Assembly: GCA_900541585.1 (NCBI GenBank)
Contig: UQKD01000009.1
Coordinates: forward strand, 1 to 64,000
From: an uncultured Alistipes sp.
GTDB taxonomy: Bacteria > Bacteroidota > Bacteroidia > Bacteroidales > Rikenellaceae
Length of the DNA stretch: 64,000 nucleotides
Reading direction: 5' to 3'
In this document: piece by piece, positions 7,780 to 17,980 of the stretch
How the letters are laid out: every line of letters begins with the position of its first letter
Position numbering within the stretch: position 1 is the stretch's first letter
Program-made: the position numbers and the translations under genes
Notes under the pieces: generated by a model
What the model saw: only the letters and a program-made list of their open reading frames with translations
Database searches by the model: none
Told to the model about the DNA's origin: nothing

Positions 7780-9330
7780 TTATTCAGCGGGTTTTAAGTT
7801 GGTCAGCAGATTGTCGATACGCTTCAGGCATTCCTCTTTGCCGATGAACGACGTCACGTCGTACATGCCCGGGCCCTTTCCGGCGCCCACGAGGGCCAGC
7901 CGCAGGGTGTTCATCACCTGGCCCATGCCGTATCCCTTCTCCTCGATCCAGGCGTGGACGATGCGCTCGGTGTTCTCCAGCGAGAAGTCCTCGATGCCCG
8001 CCAGCACGCCGCGCAGCTCCGCGAGCATGGCGGGATTCTGCCCTTTCCAGTACTTGCGCACCTGTTTTTCCTCGTACTCCGCGGGGGCCTCGAAGAAGAA
8101 CGACGTGAGGTCCCATAGGTCGGTCGTGAACGTCGCGCGCTCCTTCATGATGCCTGCGGCCCGGCCGGCCACGTCGTCCGGCACCTCGATGCCGTGGCTG
8201 CGCAGGATCGGCTGGTAGAGGGCCGCCAGTTCGTCGTCGGTCTTGTGGTGCATGTACTGGGCGTTGAACCACCGGGCCTTGTCGGGCTGGAATCGGGCGC
8301 CCGATTTCGAGACGCGGTCGAGCGAGAAGCTGTCGATCAGCTCCTGCATCGAGAAGATCTCCTGCTCCGTGCCGGGGTTCCAGCCCAGCAGCGCCAGCAT
8401 GTTGATGAACGCCTCGGGGAAATAGCCGTCCTCGCGGTAGCCGTGGGCGGTCTCACCCGTCGCGGGCGATTTCCAGAAGAGCGGGAAAACGGGAAATCCC
8501 ATTTTGTCGCCGTCGCGTTTCGAGAGCTTGCCGCCGCCCGTGGGTTTGAGCAGCAGCGGCAGGTGGGCGAACCGGGGCTGTGCGTCCGTCCACCCGAAGG
8601 CCTTGTACAGGAGGTAGTGCAGCGGCAGCGACGGCAGCCACTCCTCGCCGCGGATGACGTGCGACACCTCCATCAGGCGGTCATCGACGATGTTCGCCAG
8701 GTGGTAGGTGGGCAGCGCGTCGGCCGATTTGTAGAGCACCTTGTCGTCCAGCGTCGAGGTGTTGACCTCCACGTGGCCGCGGATCAGGTCGTCCATTTCG
8801 ACCACCTCGTTTTCGGGCATCCGGAAGCGGATCACCCATTGGTCGCCGCGGTCGATGCGGGCCTTCACCTCGCTTTCCGGCAGCGAGAGCGAGGTTGCCA
8901 GTTTATCGCGTACGGCATAGTTGTAGGCGAACGCCTCGCCGCGCGCCTCGGCCTCCTTGCGCAGTGCGTCCAGCTCCTCGGCGGTGTCGAAGGCGTAGTA
9001 GGCCCAGCCCGCCTCGACGAGCTGCAGGGCGTATTTGAGGTAGATTTCGCGCCGCTCGCTCTGGCGGTAGGGGGCGTGGGGGCCTCCGACGCCGACGCCT
9101 TCGTCGATCTCGATGCCGCACCATTTGAGCGATTCGAGGATGTAGTCCTCCGCTCCGGGGACGAAGCGCTGCGAATCGGTGTCCTCGATACGCAGGATCA
9201 TCGTTCCCTTGTGCCGGCGGGCGAACAGGTAGTTGTACAGTGCCGTGCGGACGCCGCCGATGTGCAGCGGTCCGGTGGGGCTGGGCGCGAAGCGCACCCG
9301 AACGGGTCTTTCCATAGCTGTATTTTTCAT
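7780..9330 (-). CDS. gltX: Glutamyl-tRNA synthetase
   Basis: 516 aa, class I aminoacyl-tRNA synthetase that charges tRNA-Glu in the cytoplasm. The HIGH motif is PTGPLHIGG (H23) and the KMSKS motif is KLSKR at 268-272. RIEDTD at about 47-52 is the usual glutamate-site region. The C-terminal half is the anticodon-binding domain. The chosen start gives MKNTAMERP; an internal start at 9315 ([13 protein letters not shown]) fits homologues equally well. It lies between ychF (25 bp upstream) and galM (1 bp downstream) in one operon. Confidence 0.97.
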   Translation of the reverse strand: MKNTAMERPVRVRFAPSPTGPLHIGGVRTALYNYLFARRHKGTMILRIEDTDSQRFVPGAEDYILESLKWCGIEIDEGVGVGGPHAPYRQSERREIYLKYALQLVEAGWAYYAFDTAEELDALRKEAEARGEAFAYNYAVRDKLATSLSLPESEVKARIDRGDQWVIRFRMPENEVVEMDDLIRGHVEVNTSTLDDKVLYKSADALPTYHLANIVDDRLMEVSHVIRGEEWLPSLPLHYLLYKAFGWTDAQPRFAHLPLLLKPTGGGKLSKRDGDKMGFPVFPLFWKSPATGETAHGYREDGYFPEAFINMLALLGWNPGTEQEIFSMQELIDSFSLDRVSKSGARFQPDKARWFNAQYMHHKTDDELAALYQPILRSHGIEVPDDVAGRAAGIMKERATFTTDLWDLTSFFFEAPAEYEEKQVRKYWKGQNPAMLAELRGVLAGIEDFSLENTERIVHAWIEEKGYGMGQVMNTLRLALVGAGKGPGMYDVTSFIGKEECLKRIDNLLTNLKPAE

Positions 9331-9355
9331 TTTTTTACGGTCCCGGTTTGCGGCG

Positions 9356-10456
9356 TCAGACGTTGAACAGGAAGTGCATGATGTCGCCGTCCTCGACGAC
9401 GTACTCCTTGCCTTCGATCGACAGTTTGCCTGCGTCGCGGCACGCCTTCTCGGATCCCAGGGCGGTGTAGTCGTCGTACTTGATCACCTCGGCGCGGATG
9501 AACCCCTTCTCGAAGTCGGTGTGGATGATGCCGGCCGTCTGCGGGGCTTTCATGCCGCGCAGGTAGGTCCAGGCGCGGGTTTCGTCGGCCCCGGTGGTGA
9601 AGAACGTTTCGAGGTTGAGCAATTTGTAGGCCGATTTGATCAGGCGCGCCACGCCCGACTCCTCCAGCCCGAGGTCTTCGAGGAACATCTGCCGCTCGTC
9701 GTAGTCCTCCAGTTCGGCGATGTCGGCCTCCGTGGCGGCGGCGATGACAAGCATTTCGGCCCGTTCGCCGGCGATGGCCTCCCGGACGGCCTCGGTGTAG
9801 GCGTTGCCCGTCGCGGCGCTCTTCTCGTCGACGTTGCAGACGTAGAGCACCGGCTTGTCGGTCAAAAGATTGAGGTCGGCCATCAGTTTGCGGTCCTCCT
9901 TGTCGAGTTCCACGGTGCGGGCCGAAAGCCCCTGTTCCAGCACCGCCTTGTACTGCAGGAGCAGCTCCACGGCGCGCTTGGCCTGCTTGTCGCCGCCCGA
10001 GGTGGCCTGCTTCTGGGTCTTGGCGAGGCGGTTCTCGACGGTTTCGAGGTCCTTCAACTGCAATTCGGTGTCGATGATGCCCTTGTCGCGCACGGGATCT
10101 ATCGAGCCGTCGACATGGGTGATGTTGCCGTTGTCGAAGCACCGCAGGACGTGGATGATCGCATTCGTGTTGCGGATGTTGCCCAGGAATTTGTTGCCCA
10201 GGCCTTCGCCCTTCGAGGCGCCCTTCACCAGACCCGCGATGTCGACGATCTCGATGGTCGTCGGGACCACGCGCTTGGGGTTGTCGATCTCGGCGAGGCG
10301 GATCAGCCGCCGGTCGGGGACCGTGATTACGCCCACGTTAGGCTCGATGGTGCAGAAAGGAAAGTTTGCCGCCTGCGCCTTTGCATTGGACAGGCAGTTG
10401 AAAAGGGTCGATTTACCCACGTTCGGCAAGCCGACGATGCCGCATTGTAACGCCAT
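9356..10456 (-). CDS. ychF: Redox-regulated ATPase / translation-associated P-loop protein YchF
   Basis: 366 aa, an Obg-family protein of universal distribution that prefers ATP and associates with the ribosome. The P-loop is GLPNVGKST at residues 9-17, switch regions include [24 protein letters not shown], and the nucleotide-specificity motif sits in [10 protein letters not shown]. The C-terminal TGS domain is [31 protein letters not shown], and the protein ends with [10 protein letters not shown] as in homologues. It is first in the ychF-gltX-galM operon, with a -7 box about 60 bp upstream. Confidence 0.97.
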   Translation of the reverse strand: MALQCGIVGLPNVGKSTLFNCLSNAKAQAANFPFCTIEPNVGVITVPDRRLIRLAEIDNPKRVVPTTIEIVDIAGLVKGASKGEGLGNKFLGNIRNTNAIIHVLRCFDNGNITHVDGSIDPVRDKGIIDTELQLKDLETVENRLAKTQKQATSGGDKQAKRAVELLLQYKAVLEQGLSARTVELDKEDRKLMADLNLLTDKPVLYVCNVDEKSAATGNAYTEAVREAIAGERAEMLVIAAATEADIAELEDYDERQMFLEDLGLEESGVARLIKSAYKLLNLETFFTTGADETRAWTYLRGMKAPQTAGIIHTDFEKGFIRAEVIKYDDYTALGSEKACRDAGKLSIEGKEYVVEDGDIMHFLFNV

Positions 10457-10514
10457 TTATTCGTTTCGTTTATGTTGCTGTCAGACAAATTGCGCTTATC
10501 GTGAAACAAGCCCA

Positions 10515-10522
10515 CAAAGATA
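10515..10522 (-). promoter_or_regulatory. Bacteroidota -7 box for the ychF operon
   Basis: On the minus strand TATCTTTG matches TAnnTTTG, 58 bp upstream of the ychF start codon. No convincing -33 box is present. Confidence 0.45.
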
Positions 10523-10592
10523 GGAATTTCTTTTCAATAATCGGAGGCGCACGCGATAAAAGCCGGAAAGGGGCTGGTTTTCGCCTCCGGAC

Positions 10593-10622
10593 ACAAAAAA
10601 AGCACCCGAGCCGACGGGTGCT
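10593..10622 (-). terminator. Intrinsic terminator of the first SusCD operon
   Basis: An 8-bp stem (AGCACCCG at 10601-10608, CGGGTGCT at 10615-10622) is followed on the minus strand by seven T residues. It lies just beyond the TlpA-like gene, the last gene of the operon. Confidence 0.85.
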
Positions 10623-10645
10623 TTCCGGAAATGGTTGTGAACTTT

Positions 10646-11815
10646 TTATTTTTCGGCTATGGTTTTTTCGATCTCTTCGCACAGCGTTTTCTCGGTCGTG
10701 GCGCCCAGTCCCATCTGTACGTAACGCAGTTTGCCGTCCCTGCCGAAGAGCATGAAGGTGGGCCAGCCGTTGACGCCGAAGGCGAGTGCGGCCTCGCGGC
10801 TGCCCAGCCCCACGGTGTAACGGATGTCGTATTTGGCGACGAACCGGGTGATATACTTCATTTCCCGGTCGTCGTTGTTCAGCCCGAATACCGTGAGGGC
10901 GGGATATTTCTCATACAGCCGGTTTACGACCGGGATCGCCGCCCGCGAGGCGCCGCAGCCCATCGTCCAGAAGAGGATCAGCGTCGGTTTGCCTTCGAAT
11001 GTACTCCGGTCGACGGAGCCTTTGCCGTCGACGACGGCCGAGAACTCCGGCATCGGGCTTCCGGCGGTCAGCAGGGTGTATTCGATCCGCTCATAGGGCT
11101 TTGCTTCGGGGAAGTCGGCGAACATCCATTTGCGTTCCGCCTCGGGGCGGTCGAAGACGTAGTCGGTGTAGTAAACCATGTCGTAGCTGCCCGCGTCGTT
11201 GGCCGAGCCTTCGCCGCGCAGCAGGCCGTCCTTCTTCGAGAAGACGAACTTGTAGCCGAATTCCCGCGGCATGTCGGCCGGGAACTTGTAGAGGCTCTCG
11301 CCGTAGATGCTCTTATTCTGCAATACAACGCTGATCTGGCGGCATTTGTGCCCGTCGATCACCGTGTCGGCCAGCAGGGTGATCCGTGCCGTGGAGTCGG
11401 CCGTGATCTTCGGGAAGACCCGCGCGAAAGAGAACGGCGTTCCGGCGTATCCCGTGATGGGGATGAAGGGTTTGAGGATGGGGTAGGTCTCGTAATCGTT
11501 CTTCTGCAGGTAGCGGTAGCTGTCTCGCAGGCCGATAACGAAGAGTTCCTTGCCGTTGTAGATGACACGCGAATCCTCGCTCGTAGCCTGGAACCGGATG
11601 CCGATAATGGTGTCCGCGGGGTTCGGTTCGGCATATATTTCCAGCGTTTCCGTGCCGCTGTCGCGTTCGGAGACGGTGTTGAACCGGACGGCGGCGGCTT
11701 TCGAGCCCAGCACCGATTCGGAGTACTCCGAGAGGTATTCGGCGGCGGTTTTGTCATTTCGGCAACAGGCGGCCGCGAGCATTCCGCAGACCATTGCCAG
11801 GAGGATCTTTTTCAT
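10646..11815 (-). CDS. TlpA-like thioredoxin-fold lipoprotein with a monothiol site
   Basis: 389 aa. Lipoprotein signal MKKILLAMVCGMLAAAC (lipobox AAAC). The N-terminal ~260 residues are a beta-rich domain of unknown type and the C-terminus is a thioredoxin-like TlpA/AhpC domain (GKPTLILFWTMGCGASRAAIP, then GVNGWPTFMLF with the cis-Pro). The usual CxxC is C287-G-A-S290: the resolving cysteine is replaced by serine, so normal disulfide cycling is unlikely. It is the last gene of the sigma-fecR-susC-susD operon and starts 1 bp after susD. Such lipoproteins often accompany SusCD pairs. A role in cargo binding or a glutaredoxin-like monothiol reaction is inference. Confidence 0.85.
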   Translation of the reverse strand: MKKILLAMVCGMLAAACCRNDKTAAEYLSEYSESVLGSKAAAVRFNTVSERDSGTETLEIYAEPNPADTIIGIRFQATSEDSRVIYNGKELFVIGLRDSYRYLQKNDYETYPILKPFIPITGYAGTPFSFARVFPKITADSTARITLLADTVIDGHKCRQISVVLQNKSIYGESLYKFPADMPREFGYKFVFSKKDGLLRGEGSANDAGSYDMVYYTDYVFDRPEAERKWMFADFPEAKPYERIEYTLLTAGSPMPEFSAVVDGKGSVDRSTFEGKPTLILFWTMGCGASRAAIPVVNRLYEKYPALTVFGLNNDDREMKYITRFVAKYDIRYTVGLGSREAALAFGVNGWPTFMLFGRDGKLRYVQMGLGATTEKTLCEEIEKTIAEK

Positions 11816-11816
11816 G

Positions 11817-13214
11817 TCAGTAATTTTGTGTGAGATTGGGGTTGTAGTTGGTGGCGTTCTGCGGGAAGGGGAAGATCCATAGCGGCGAGTCGGGGCGCAG
11901 TTCGAACTCCTGTCCCAGCAGGTTCTTGCGGAGCGTTTCCTTGTAGGCGTCCTCGGTGTTCCAGCGCTTCAGGTTGACGAAGTTGCGGTAGGAGAACCAG
12001 TTTTCCGTACGGGAAAGCTGTTTGAGGTAGGCGAACGCCTGCGCCGGGTCGGCGGCCGACAGCGGGGTGTAGGGGTCGATGCGTTTCTCGCGGATGGTGT
12101 TGATGACGTTCATGGCTTCTTGCAGGTCGTCGCCCTTGTTCGAACGGATCAGGCACTCGGCCTGGGTCAGGTACATGTCGATCGTGGTCAGTCCGCCGGT
12201 GGTCATGTAGTATTCGTTGTTGTCCCACATCGTGAGTCCCGGGACGCCGTAGATGATCAGTCCGATGGGGAATCCCGATTCGTCGATCTTGGGAAAATGG
12301 TTGAACGAGATGCTTCCCGGTTCGAACTGCGCCATTATTTCATCGGTATAGGCGTGCAGGTTCGGACGTTCGTAGAACGTGGTGAAGAGATCCTCCTGGC
12401 AGTCTATGCGCGGCCGGACGAAGTCGCCTCCGGTCAGCTGCCGCTGGTCGTAGATGAAATCGTTGATGGCGAGGCTTGCCTCGGCGGCCTCCAGCGCTTC
12501 GGGGAATTTGTGCATCGACATCAGCGCCTTGGCCTTCACGGCGTAGGCGAACGCCTTGCCCACACGCATCGTGTTGATCGGTTTGTCGGGCAGGCTGTTG
12601 AGTTCGAGGGCCGTTTCGAGGTCGGCGAGGATGTTTTCGTAGACTTCGGCTACGGTGCTTTTGGTGCACGGCACTTCGAGTGCGTCGTTCTCTTTGATAT
12701 AGGGTACGCCCGGGTCGTCGGCCGCCGTTTCGGGGTCGTAGGCTTTGGCGTAGAGGTTTACTACGATGTAGTGCATGTAGGCGCGCAGCACGTAGGCTTC
12801 GGCCTTGAGCCGGTCGGCCATGTAACGGTCGCCTGCCGCGGCGTCGACCTTGGCGATGACGGCATTGGCTACCTTGGCGTTGATTGAGTAGCACTCCGAG
12901 TAGGCATCGTCGGTGGCGGTCAGGATGGCCCGGTCGAGGGTCCCGTCCCAGGTTGCGAGGATGCCGTTGAGCGACTTCTCCTTGGCGCTGAGCAGATTGG
13001 GGATGTTTTCGGCGTAGGGAAGGATATCGTTGGCCACCAGCATGACGGAACGGAATGCGAACCCCCGCTGCCGGTATTCGTAGTTGAGCAGCATGTCGAG
13101 GTCCTCTACCCGGCTGAGCACGTTCTTGCCCTTGGGTTCGATCTCGGTGAAATCGCTGCAGGCGGACGCGAAAGCCAGTAGCGCGAACAGGATGCTGTAT
13201 GTTATTTTTTTCAT
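11817..13214 (-). CDS. SusD/RagB-family substrate-binding lipoprotein
   Basis: 465 aa, a surface lipoprotein that caps the SusC barrel and binds the nutrient. Lipoprotein signal MKKITYSILFALLAFASAC (Cys19). SusD hallmarks are the N-terminal DFTEIEPKGKNVLSRVEDLDMLLNYEY, helical TPR-like segments (LKAEAYVLRAYMHYIVVNLYAKAY at ~135-160), the late YLTQAECLIRSNKGDDLQEAMNVINTIREKR and the closing LWIFPFPQNATNYNPNLTQNY. It is directly downstream of its SusC (13 bp). The substrate cannot be read from the sequence; there are no glycoside hydrolases in this operon. Confidence 0.93.
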   Translation of the reverse strand: MKKITYSILFALLAFASACSDFTEIEPKGKNVLSRVEDLDMLLNYEYRQRGFAFRSVMLVANDILPYAENIPNLLSAKEKSLNGILATWDGTLDRAILTATDDAYSECYSINAKVANAVIAKVDAAAGDRYMADRLKAEAYVLRAYMHYIVVNLYAKAYDPETAADDPGVPYIKENDALEVPCTKSTVAEVYENILADLETALELNSLPDKPINTMRVGKAFAYAVKAKALMSMHKFPEALEAAEASLAINDFIYDQRQLTGGDFVRPRIDCQEDLFTTFYERPNLHAYTDEIMAQFEPGSISFNHFPKIDESGFPIGLIIYGVPGLTMWDNNEYYMTTGGLTTIDMYLTQAECLIRSNKGDDLQEAMNVINTIREKRIDPYTPLSAADPAQAFAYLKQLSRTENWFSYRNFVNLKRWNTEDAYKETLRKNLLGQEFELRPDSPLWIFPFPQNATNYNPNLTQNY

Positions 13215-13227
13215 GGTCGGGTCTGGT

Positions 13228-16200
13228 TTAGAAGTTGAAATTGATGCCGAAGATATAGGAGGTCAGCTGCCGGATACCGCCCGTTTCAGGGTCGATACCT
13301 ACATCGTTCTTCACCCACAGCGCCTTGGGGTTGTCGATCTGGAACCGGATGCTGGCGCTGCGCATGCCCAGTTTCCGGGCGAACGACTGCGGCAGGTCGT
13401 AACCCACGACGATGTTGCGGAGTTTAAGGAATGCCGCCGGGCGTACGAAGGCATCGGTATAGTAGATGTTCGATGTGGTCGACTGGGTCGAGTACTGCCC
13501 GAATCCTGGAACCAGCGTGTCGGTGTTTTCGGGAGTCCAGCTGTCTTTCAGATAGGACGGGAAAGCCCTGTATTGCAGTCCGGGCATACCGGATGGCTGA
13601 AGTGCACGCAGGTAGTGGCCGCCGTAGTATACGAGCAGGAAACTCAGGCTGACGCCCTTGTATCGCAGTGTGTTGCTGAAGCCGATGTTGGTTTTGGGGT
13701 CTTCCGAACCGGAGTAGACCACGACGCTCATGTCGGAGCTTTTCAGGTAGTCGTTGGTGGTCGATCCGTCGGCTTTGTGCCACGTCGGTATGCCTTTGCC
13801 GTTCACCTCCTCGACACCGGCGTAGGGCAGCGAGAAGAGCGCATGCACGGGATAGCCGACCTTCAGGCCGCCTGCTACGAGCGCATTGGGCGTTGTGGCG
13901 GCCTCGTCCACGCGGGTGATCTCGTTCTTGACGAAGGTCAGGGTCAGCGCCGAGTTCCAGCTGAAGTCGCGTTGTTCGTTGGGGCGGAACCAGTCGTAGG
14001 AGAGGCTGGCTTCGAAACCGTTGTTCAGCAGGTCGGCATAGTTCATCACGACCGATTCGTAGCCCTTCGTACAGTCGATGCGCATGGTGTGGAAGATGTC
14101 CTTACCGCGTTTGCGGAACCAGTCGAGCGAGCCGCTCAGGCGGTTGTTGAACAGGGTGAAGTCCACGCCCGCATTGATCGTGGCGTTTTTCTCCCACTTG
14201 AGTTTTTCATTGCCCGGGGCCTCGATGACGGCCATCGGGAGTTTGGTCACCTCGTTGTAGAGGGTCGAGTTGGCCGTGGTGAAACTCGTGGCGTCCTGGT
14301 AGATGTTGCCCGTTACGCCGTAGCTGACGCGCAGTTTCAGGAAGTTGACCTGCCGGCTGTTTTCCAGGAACGATTCGTTGTGTATATTCCAGCCCGCGCC
14401 CACCGACCAAAGGGGTTTGCCGCGGAATTCGGTGGCCAGTCCGAACATGTCGGCGTAGTCCTTGCGGAACGATGCGAAGGCGTTGTAACGCTCATCGTAT
14501 GTGTAAGTGGCGTTGAAATACCCGGAAGCGTAGCGGTGGCGCTCCTCGTTGAGCAGACCGATGGCCGATTCGATATAGGGTTTGTAGATCTGGTCTCTGG
14601 CCAGCAGGTTTTTGCAGAAGAACGGGGTCCGCTCGAAGTTGGCGAGGTCGACGTAGCTTACGCTGGTGGTTGCCTGGGCCTGGTTCTGGTCGTCGTAACC
14701 GAGCATCAGGTTGCGCGTTCCCTTGATGCGGGTTTCGCGGAACTCGAAACCGCCGATTACATCCACGGCGTGCTTGCCGAAGGTGCGCGTGTAGCTGGCC
14801 TGTGCGCGGAAAGTCCAGTTGTCGGTGTTGCTCTGCGTCGTGGCGAGTTTTCCGCCGCTCTTGGGCAGCAGGCAGGAGTAGTTGTCGCCGTCCTTGGTCG
14901 TGTAGACGTTCTTCATGTAGCGCATGATGAAACTGTCCGATTCGGAGTAGGCCGAGGTGTTGTTCCGGTCGATCTCGTAGATGAACTGGGTGCTGAGCTT
15001 GAGTCCTTTCACTACGTCGAAATCGAGTTTGGTCTGGAAGCGGGTGTAGTTGCGCGACTTCCGGATACGGTCCTTGCCAAGCTCCTCCACGTGGTTGAAG
15101 AGCATGCTTTGCAGTTCGGGAGTCTCCTCGATCAGCGTGTCGTAGGGATTGTATTCGGCTGTGGTGTAGTAGTTCAGCGAACCGTCGTCGTTGACGAGGC
15201 GCATGTAGGCCGGTACGTTGAACGGGTCCGAAGCGTATTTGCTGTTGCTGCTGTTGGCGGCGTTGACGATGTTGTTGACGCCGAAGTCCATCTTCATCCA
15301 CGAAGCCACCTGATAGGTCCCCTTGTAGAAGATGTTGAATTCGCGGTCGTAGGCCTCGATAAGTCCCGAGTTGTCGTGCTTGAAGTTGAATACGAGGTTC
15401 GACTGGAATTTCTCGCCGCGGCTGCGCAGGGCGATGTTGTATTGTTGCAGCAACCGGTGTTTCAGCGCTTTTTCGCCGAACTGCCGGGCGAAATCGTTGC
15501 TGCGCAGCTGGTCCAGTTGTTTGTCGAGCTGCGTCTGGTCGATCGCTCCGGTTGCCTTCTGGTAATAGGCATACTGTACGGGCGATATGCCGTATCCGTT
15601 CTGGATATTGTTGGAGAACGTTTGCGTCGGGTTGTCTATTTCGCCGTTGCTGTGGAAGAAGTACCAGTCGGAGTAGCCCGCCTCGAGGTTCACCTGCTCG
15701 GCGGGCGTGAGGTAGAAGTTGTCCGCGTAGTCCATGTTCTTCTTCTCGTAAACGGTCAGGTTGGCCGATACGTCCACCGTCAGCGAGCCTTGTTCCCGGG
15801 CCTGTTTGGTCGTGACGACGATGATGCCGTTCGATGCGCGCACGCCGTAGATGGCCGTTGCGGCGGCATCTTTCAGCACGGTGATGTTCTCGATGTCATA
15901 GGGGTTGAGGTCTTCGAGTTTGCTCTCCACGGGAAGTCCGTCGATCACCAGCAGCGGCGAGGTCGAAGCGTGCAGGCTGCTCAGTCCGCGGATGGTCGTG
16001 TTGCCCTTGTAGGTCACCAGACCGGCGATGCGGCCTTCGAGGTTGTCCGTGACGTTGGGACTGTAACTCACCGCGAGGTCCTTGGCGTTGAGCGAGATGG
16101 CCGATCCGGTCATCTTCTCCTTGACGATGGTCTGGTAACCCGTGCGGACGATCACCTCTTCGACGGCCACCGAGCCGGGTTCGAGCTGAATATCGAACTT

Positions 16201-16725
16201 GTCCTGGTTGTGGACCGCCAGTTCCCGGGTTTCGAGGCCCAGGAACGACACGGCCAGCACCGAACCCTGCTGCACGCGCAGCTGGAACTGTCCCTGCCCG
16301 TTGGTCGTCGTGCCTTTGCTTTGGCCCTTTACCAGCACCGTGGCGCCTGCTAGGGGCCTTCCGTCGGCGTCGCGCACGATGCCGCTGATCGTGACGATCG
16401 GCGCCGGACTTTTGGCCGGAACCTTTTTCCGGGCGATCACGATGGTTCCGTTGACGAACGACCAGCCCAGTGGCGCATCCTCCGTCAGGCGGTCCATCAC
16501 CTCCTCGATCGGGGCGTTTTCGAACGTGTAATCCCGGATGGGCACCTGCTGGAGATCCTCTTTCGAAAACGAGAATTTGTAGCGTGTGGCCGCCATGATC
16601 CGGTCGATTACCTCTTCTGCCGGGACCTGTTTCATGTTCAGGGTGATCCGTTGCTGCGGAACCTGTGCCGGCAGGACGCCGGAAACGGTCAGACATAAGA
16701 TGAGAAAGAGTAGAGTTTTCTTCAT
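13228..16725 (-). CDS. SusC/RagA-family TonB-dependent transporter with STN signalling domain
   Basis: 1165 aa. After a signal peptide (~20 aa, cleavage near LPAQ) comes an STN domain (QRITLNMKQVPAEEVIDRIMAATRY, residues ~25-100), then a carboxypeptidase-regulatory-like domain (ISGIVRDADGRPLAGATVLVKG), the SusC plug signature (GLSSLHASTSPLLVIDGLP and ITVLKDAAATAIYGVRASNGIIVVTTK) and a large beta-barrel ending in NF. The STN domain contacts the FecR anti-sigma factor encoded just upstream, so this transporter also reports substrate occupancy to the ECF sigma. It pairs with the SusD 13 bp downstream. Confidence 0.96.
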   Translation of the reverse strand: MKKTLLFLILCLTVSGVLPAQVPQQRITLNMKQVPAEEVIDRIMAATRYKFSFSKEDLQQVPIRDYTFENAPIEEVMDRLTEDAPLGWSFVNGTIVIARKKVPAKSPAPIVTISGIVRDADGRPLAGATVLVKGQSKGTTTNGQGQFQLRVQQGSVLAVSFLGLETRELAVHNQDKFDIQLEPGSVAVEEVIVRTGYQTIVKEKMTGSAISLNAKDLAVSYSPNVTDNLEGRIAGLVTYKGNTTIRGLSSLHASTSPLLVIDGLPVESKLEDLNPYDIENITVLKDAAATAIYGVRASNGIIVVTTKQAREQGSLTVDVSANLTVYEKKNMDYADNFYLTPAEQVNLEAGYSDWYFFHSNGEIDNPTQTFSNNIQNGYGISPVQYAYYQKATGAIDQTQLDKQLDQLRSNDFARQFGEKALKHRLLQQYNIALRSRGEKFQSNLVFNFKHDNSGLIEAYDREFNIFYKGTYQVASWMKMDFGVNNIVNAANSSNSKYASDPFNVPAYMRLVNDDGSLNYYTTAEYNPYDTLIEETPELQSMLFNHVEELGKDRIRKSRNYTRFQTKLDFDVVKGLKLSTQFIYEIDRNNTSAYSESDSFIMRYMKNVYTTKDGDNYSCLLPKSGGKLATTQSNTDNWTFRAQASYTRTFGKHAVDVIGGFEFRETRIKGTRNLMLGYDDQNQAQATTSVSYVDLANFERTPFFCKNLLARDQIYKPYIESAIGLLNEERHRYASGYFNATYTYDERYNAFASFRKDYADMFGLATEFRGKPLWSVGAGWNIHNESFLENSRQVNFLKLRVSYGVTGNIYQDATSFTTANSTLYNEVTKLPMAVIEAPGNEKLKWEKNATINAGVDFTLFNNRLSGSLDWFRKRGKDIFHTMRIDCTKGYESVVMNYADLLNNGFEASLSYDWFRPNEQRDFSWNSALTLTFVKNEITRVDEAATTPNALVAGGLKVGYPVHALFSLPYAGVEEVNGKGIPTWHKADGSTTNDYLKSSDMSVVVYSGSEDPKTNIGFSNTLRYKGVSLSFLLVYYGGHYLRALQPSGMPGLQYRAFPSYLKDSWTPENTDTLVPGFGQYSTQSTTSNIYYTDAFVRPAAFLKLRNIVVGYDLPQSFARKLGMRSASIRFQIDNPKALWVKNDVGIDPETGGIRQLTSYIFGINFNF

Positions 16726-16760
16726 GCTTGCTGATTTTAAGGGTTAATAATGGGATTGTT

Positions 16761-17906
16761 TCAGAATGTGATCCGGACGGTTTTGCCTTCCGCGCAGTAA
16801 TGCAGGTCTGTAACCTCCTGGAGGATTTCCATGACATGGGTGAAGTCGCTCCGGCGGTCGCATTGCAGGGTGATGGCCCCGAACCGGGCCACGGCGGCGG
16901 GGTCGTAGACGATACGGATGTCGTACCATTTGGAGATGGCGTCGAGGATCGTCTCCAGCGGTTGCAGCTTGAAGTCGAACATGCCGTTGGTCCAGGCGCA
17001 GCAACCCGACGGGTCCTCCACGTCGTGCAGCGAGAGCGTCCGGTCTGTTCGGTCGAACACGGCCTGTTGCGAGGGTTGCAGCGTCACTTTCCGCTCCCCG
17101 TCGGCCACCGAGAGCGATCCTTCGACCAGCGTCACCTGCGCGCGGTCGACGTCGAGGTAGCTGCTCACGTTGAAACGGGTTCCGAGCACCGTGATTTCGA
17201 GCCGGTCCGCAGTGGTGATCGTGAAGGGTTTCGAAGGATCGTGCGCCACGTCGAAAAAAGCCTCTCCGCTGAGAGTTACGGCGCGGCCTTCGCCCACGAA
17301 CTCCGACGGATAGACGATCACGGTTTCCGCGTTGAGCCATGCCGTCGTTCCGTCCGGCAGCCGCAGGCGGTATTCGCCGCCTTTGGGGATCTCGATCCGG
17401 ATCTGTTCGGGGGCGGGCGGAATGCTGTCTGCGGCCTCTTCCCGGGCGGGTGCTGCCTCTTCGGCGACGAATTTCTGCCATTCGCTGTCCTGCTCCCTGT
17501 CGCTTAACAGGATTCGCTCCCCGTCGCCGACGCAGAGTATCGCCTGCGTGGTTCCGGCCGTGATGTGCAGGGCCGACCGTTCTTCCGGGGTCGTGGATGC
17601 CGGGCGGTTCAGCGTCCAGATGCCGAGGGTTACGGCGACTGCGGCCGCGCAGGCCGCCGCCGCGCGGAGTCGTATCAACCGGCCGCTTTTGCGTTTGGCG
17701 CGCTGCGTGAACCGCTGCCACGAGGCGTCCAGCTCTCCGTCGCTGAATTCCAGTTTTCCGACGGGTTCGGCGTAGTGTTTCCGGACCGTTTCGTAGAAAT
17801 CCCGGTGGCGTTCGCTTTCGTCGAGCCACCGCTCCAGCATTTGTCGTTCCCGAAGGTTCAGGGTTCCGAGAACCGATTTTTTGAGTATGTCCCAGTTGAT
17901 GATCAT
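16761..17906 (-). CDS. FecR-family anti-sigma factor
   Basis: 381 aa. The N-terminal cytoplasmic sigma-binding region (ILKKSVLGTLNLRERQMLERWLDES) is followed by one membrane segment (LIRLRAAAACAAAVAVTLGIW, residues ~85-105) and a periplasmic FecR domain (IPKGGEYRLRLPDGTTAWLNAETVIVYP, GEAFFDVAHDPSKPFTI, EITVLGTRFNVSSY). The C-terminal DUF4974-type STN-like domain (FKLQPLETILDAISKWYDIRIVY) should receive the signal from the STN domain of the SusC transporter. It lies between its sigma factor and its SusC in one operon. Four Cys residues, two adjacent (SGCCAW), occur in the C-terminal part. Confidence 0.95.
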   Translation of the reverse strand: MIINWDILKKSVLGTLNLRERQMLERWLDESERHRDFYETVRKHYAEPVGKLEFSDGELDASWQRFTQRAKRKSGRLIRLRAAAACAAAVAVTLGIWTLNRPASTTPEERSALHITAGTTQAILCVGDGERILLSDREQDSEWQKFVAEEAAPAREEAADSIPPAPEQIRIEIPKGGEYRLRLPDGTTAWLNAETVIVYPSEFVGEGRAVTLSGEAFFDVAHDPSKPFTITTADRLEITVLGTRFNVSSYLDVDRAQVTLVEGSLSVADGERKVTLQPSQQAVFDRTDRTLSLHDVEDPSGCCAWTNGMFDFKLQPLETILDAISKWYDIRIVYDPAAVARFGAITLQCDRRSDFTHVMEILQEVTDLHYCAEGKTVRITF

Positions 17907-17980
17907 GGCGGGATTGCTAAAATCTTTTATTAAAGAACAACAAGCCGCGCCGAATCCGGTACAGAAAGTCTGAAAAAGTG

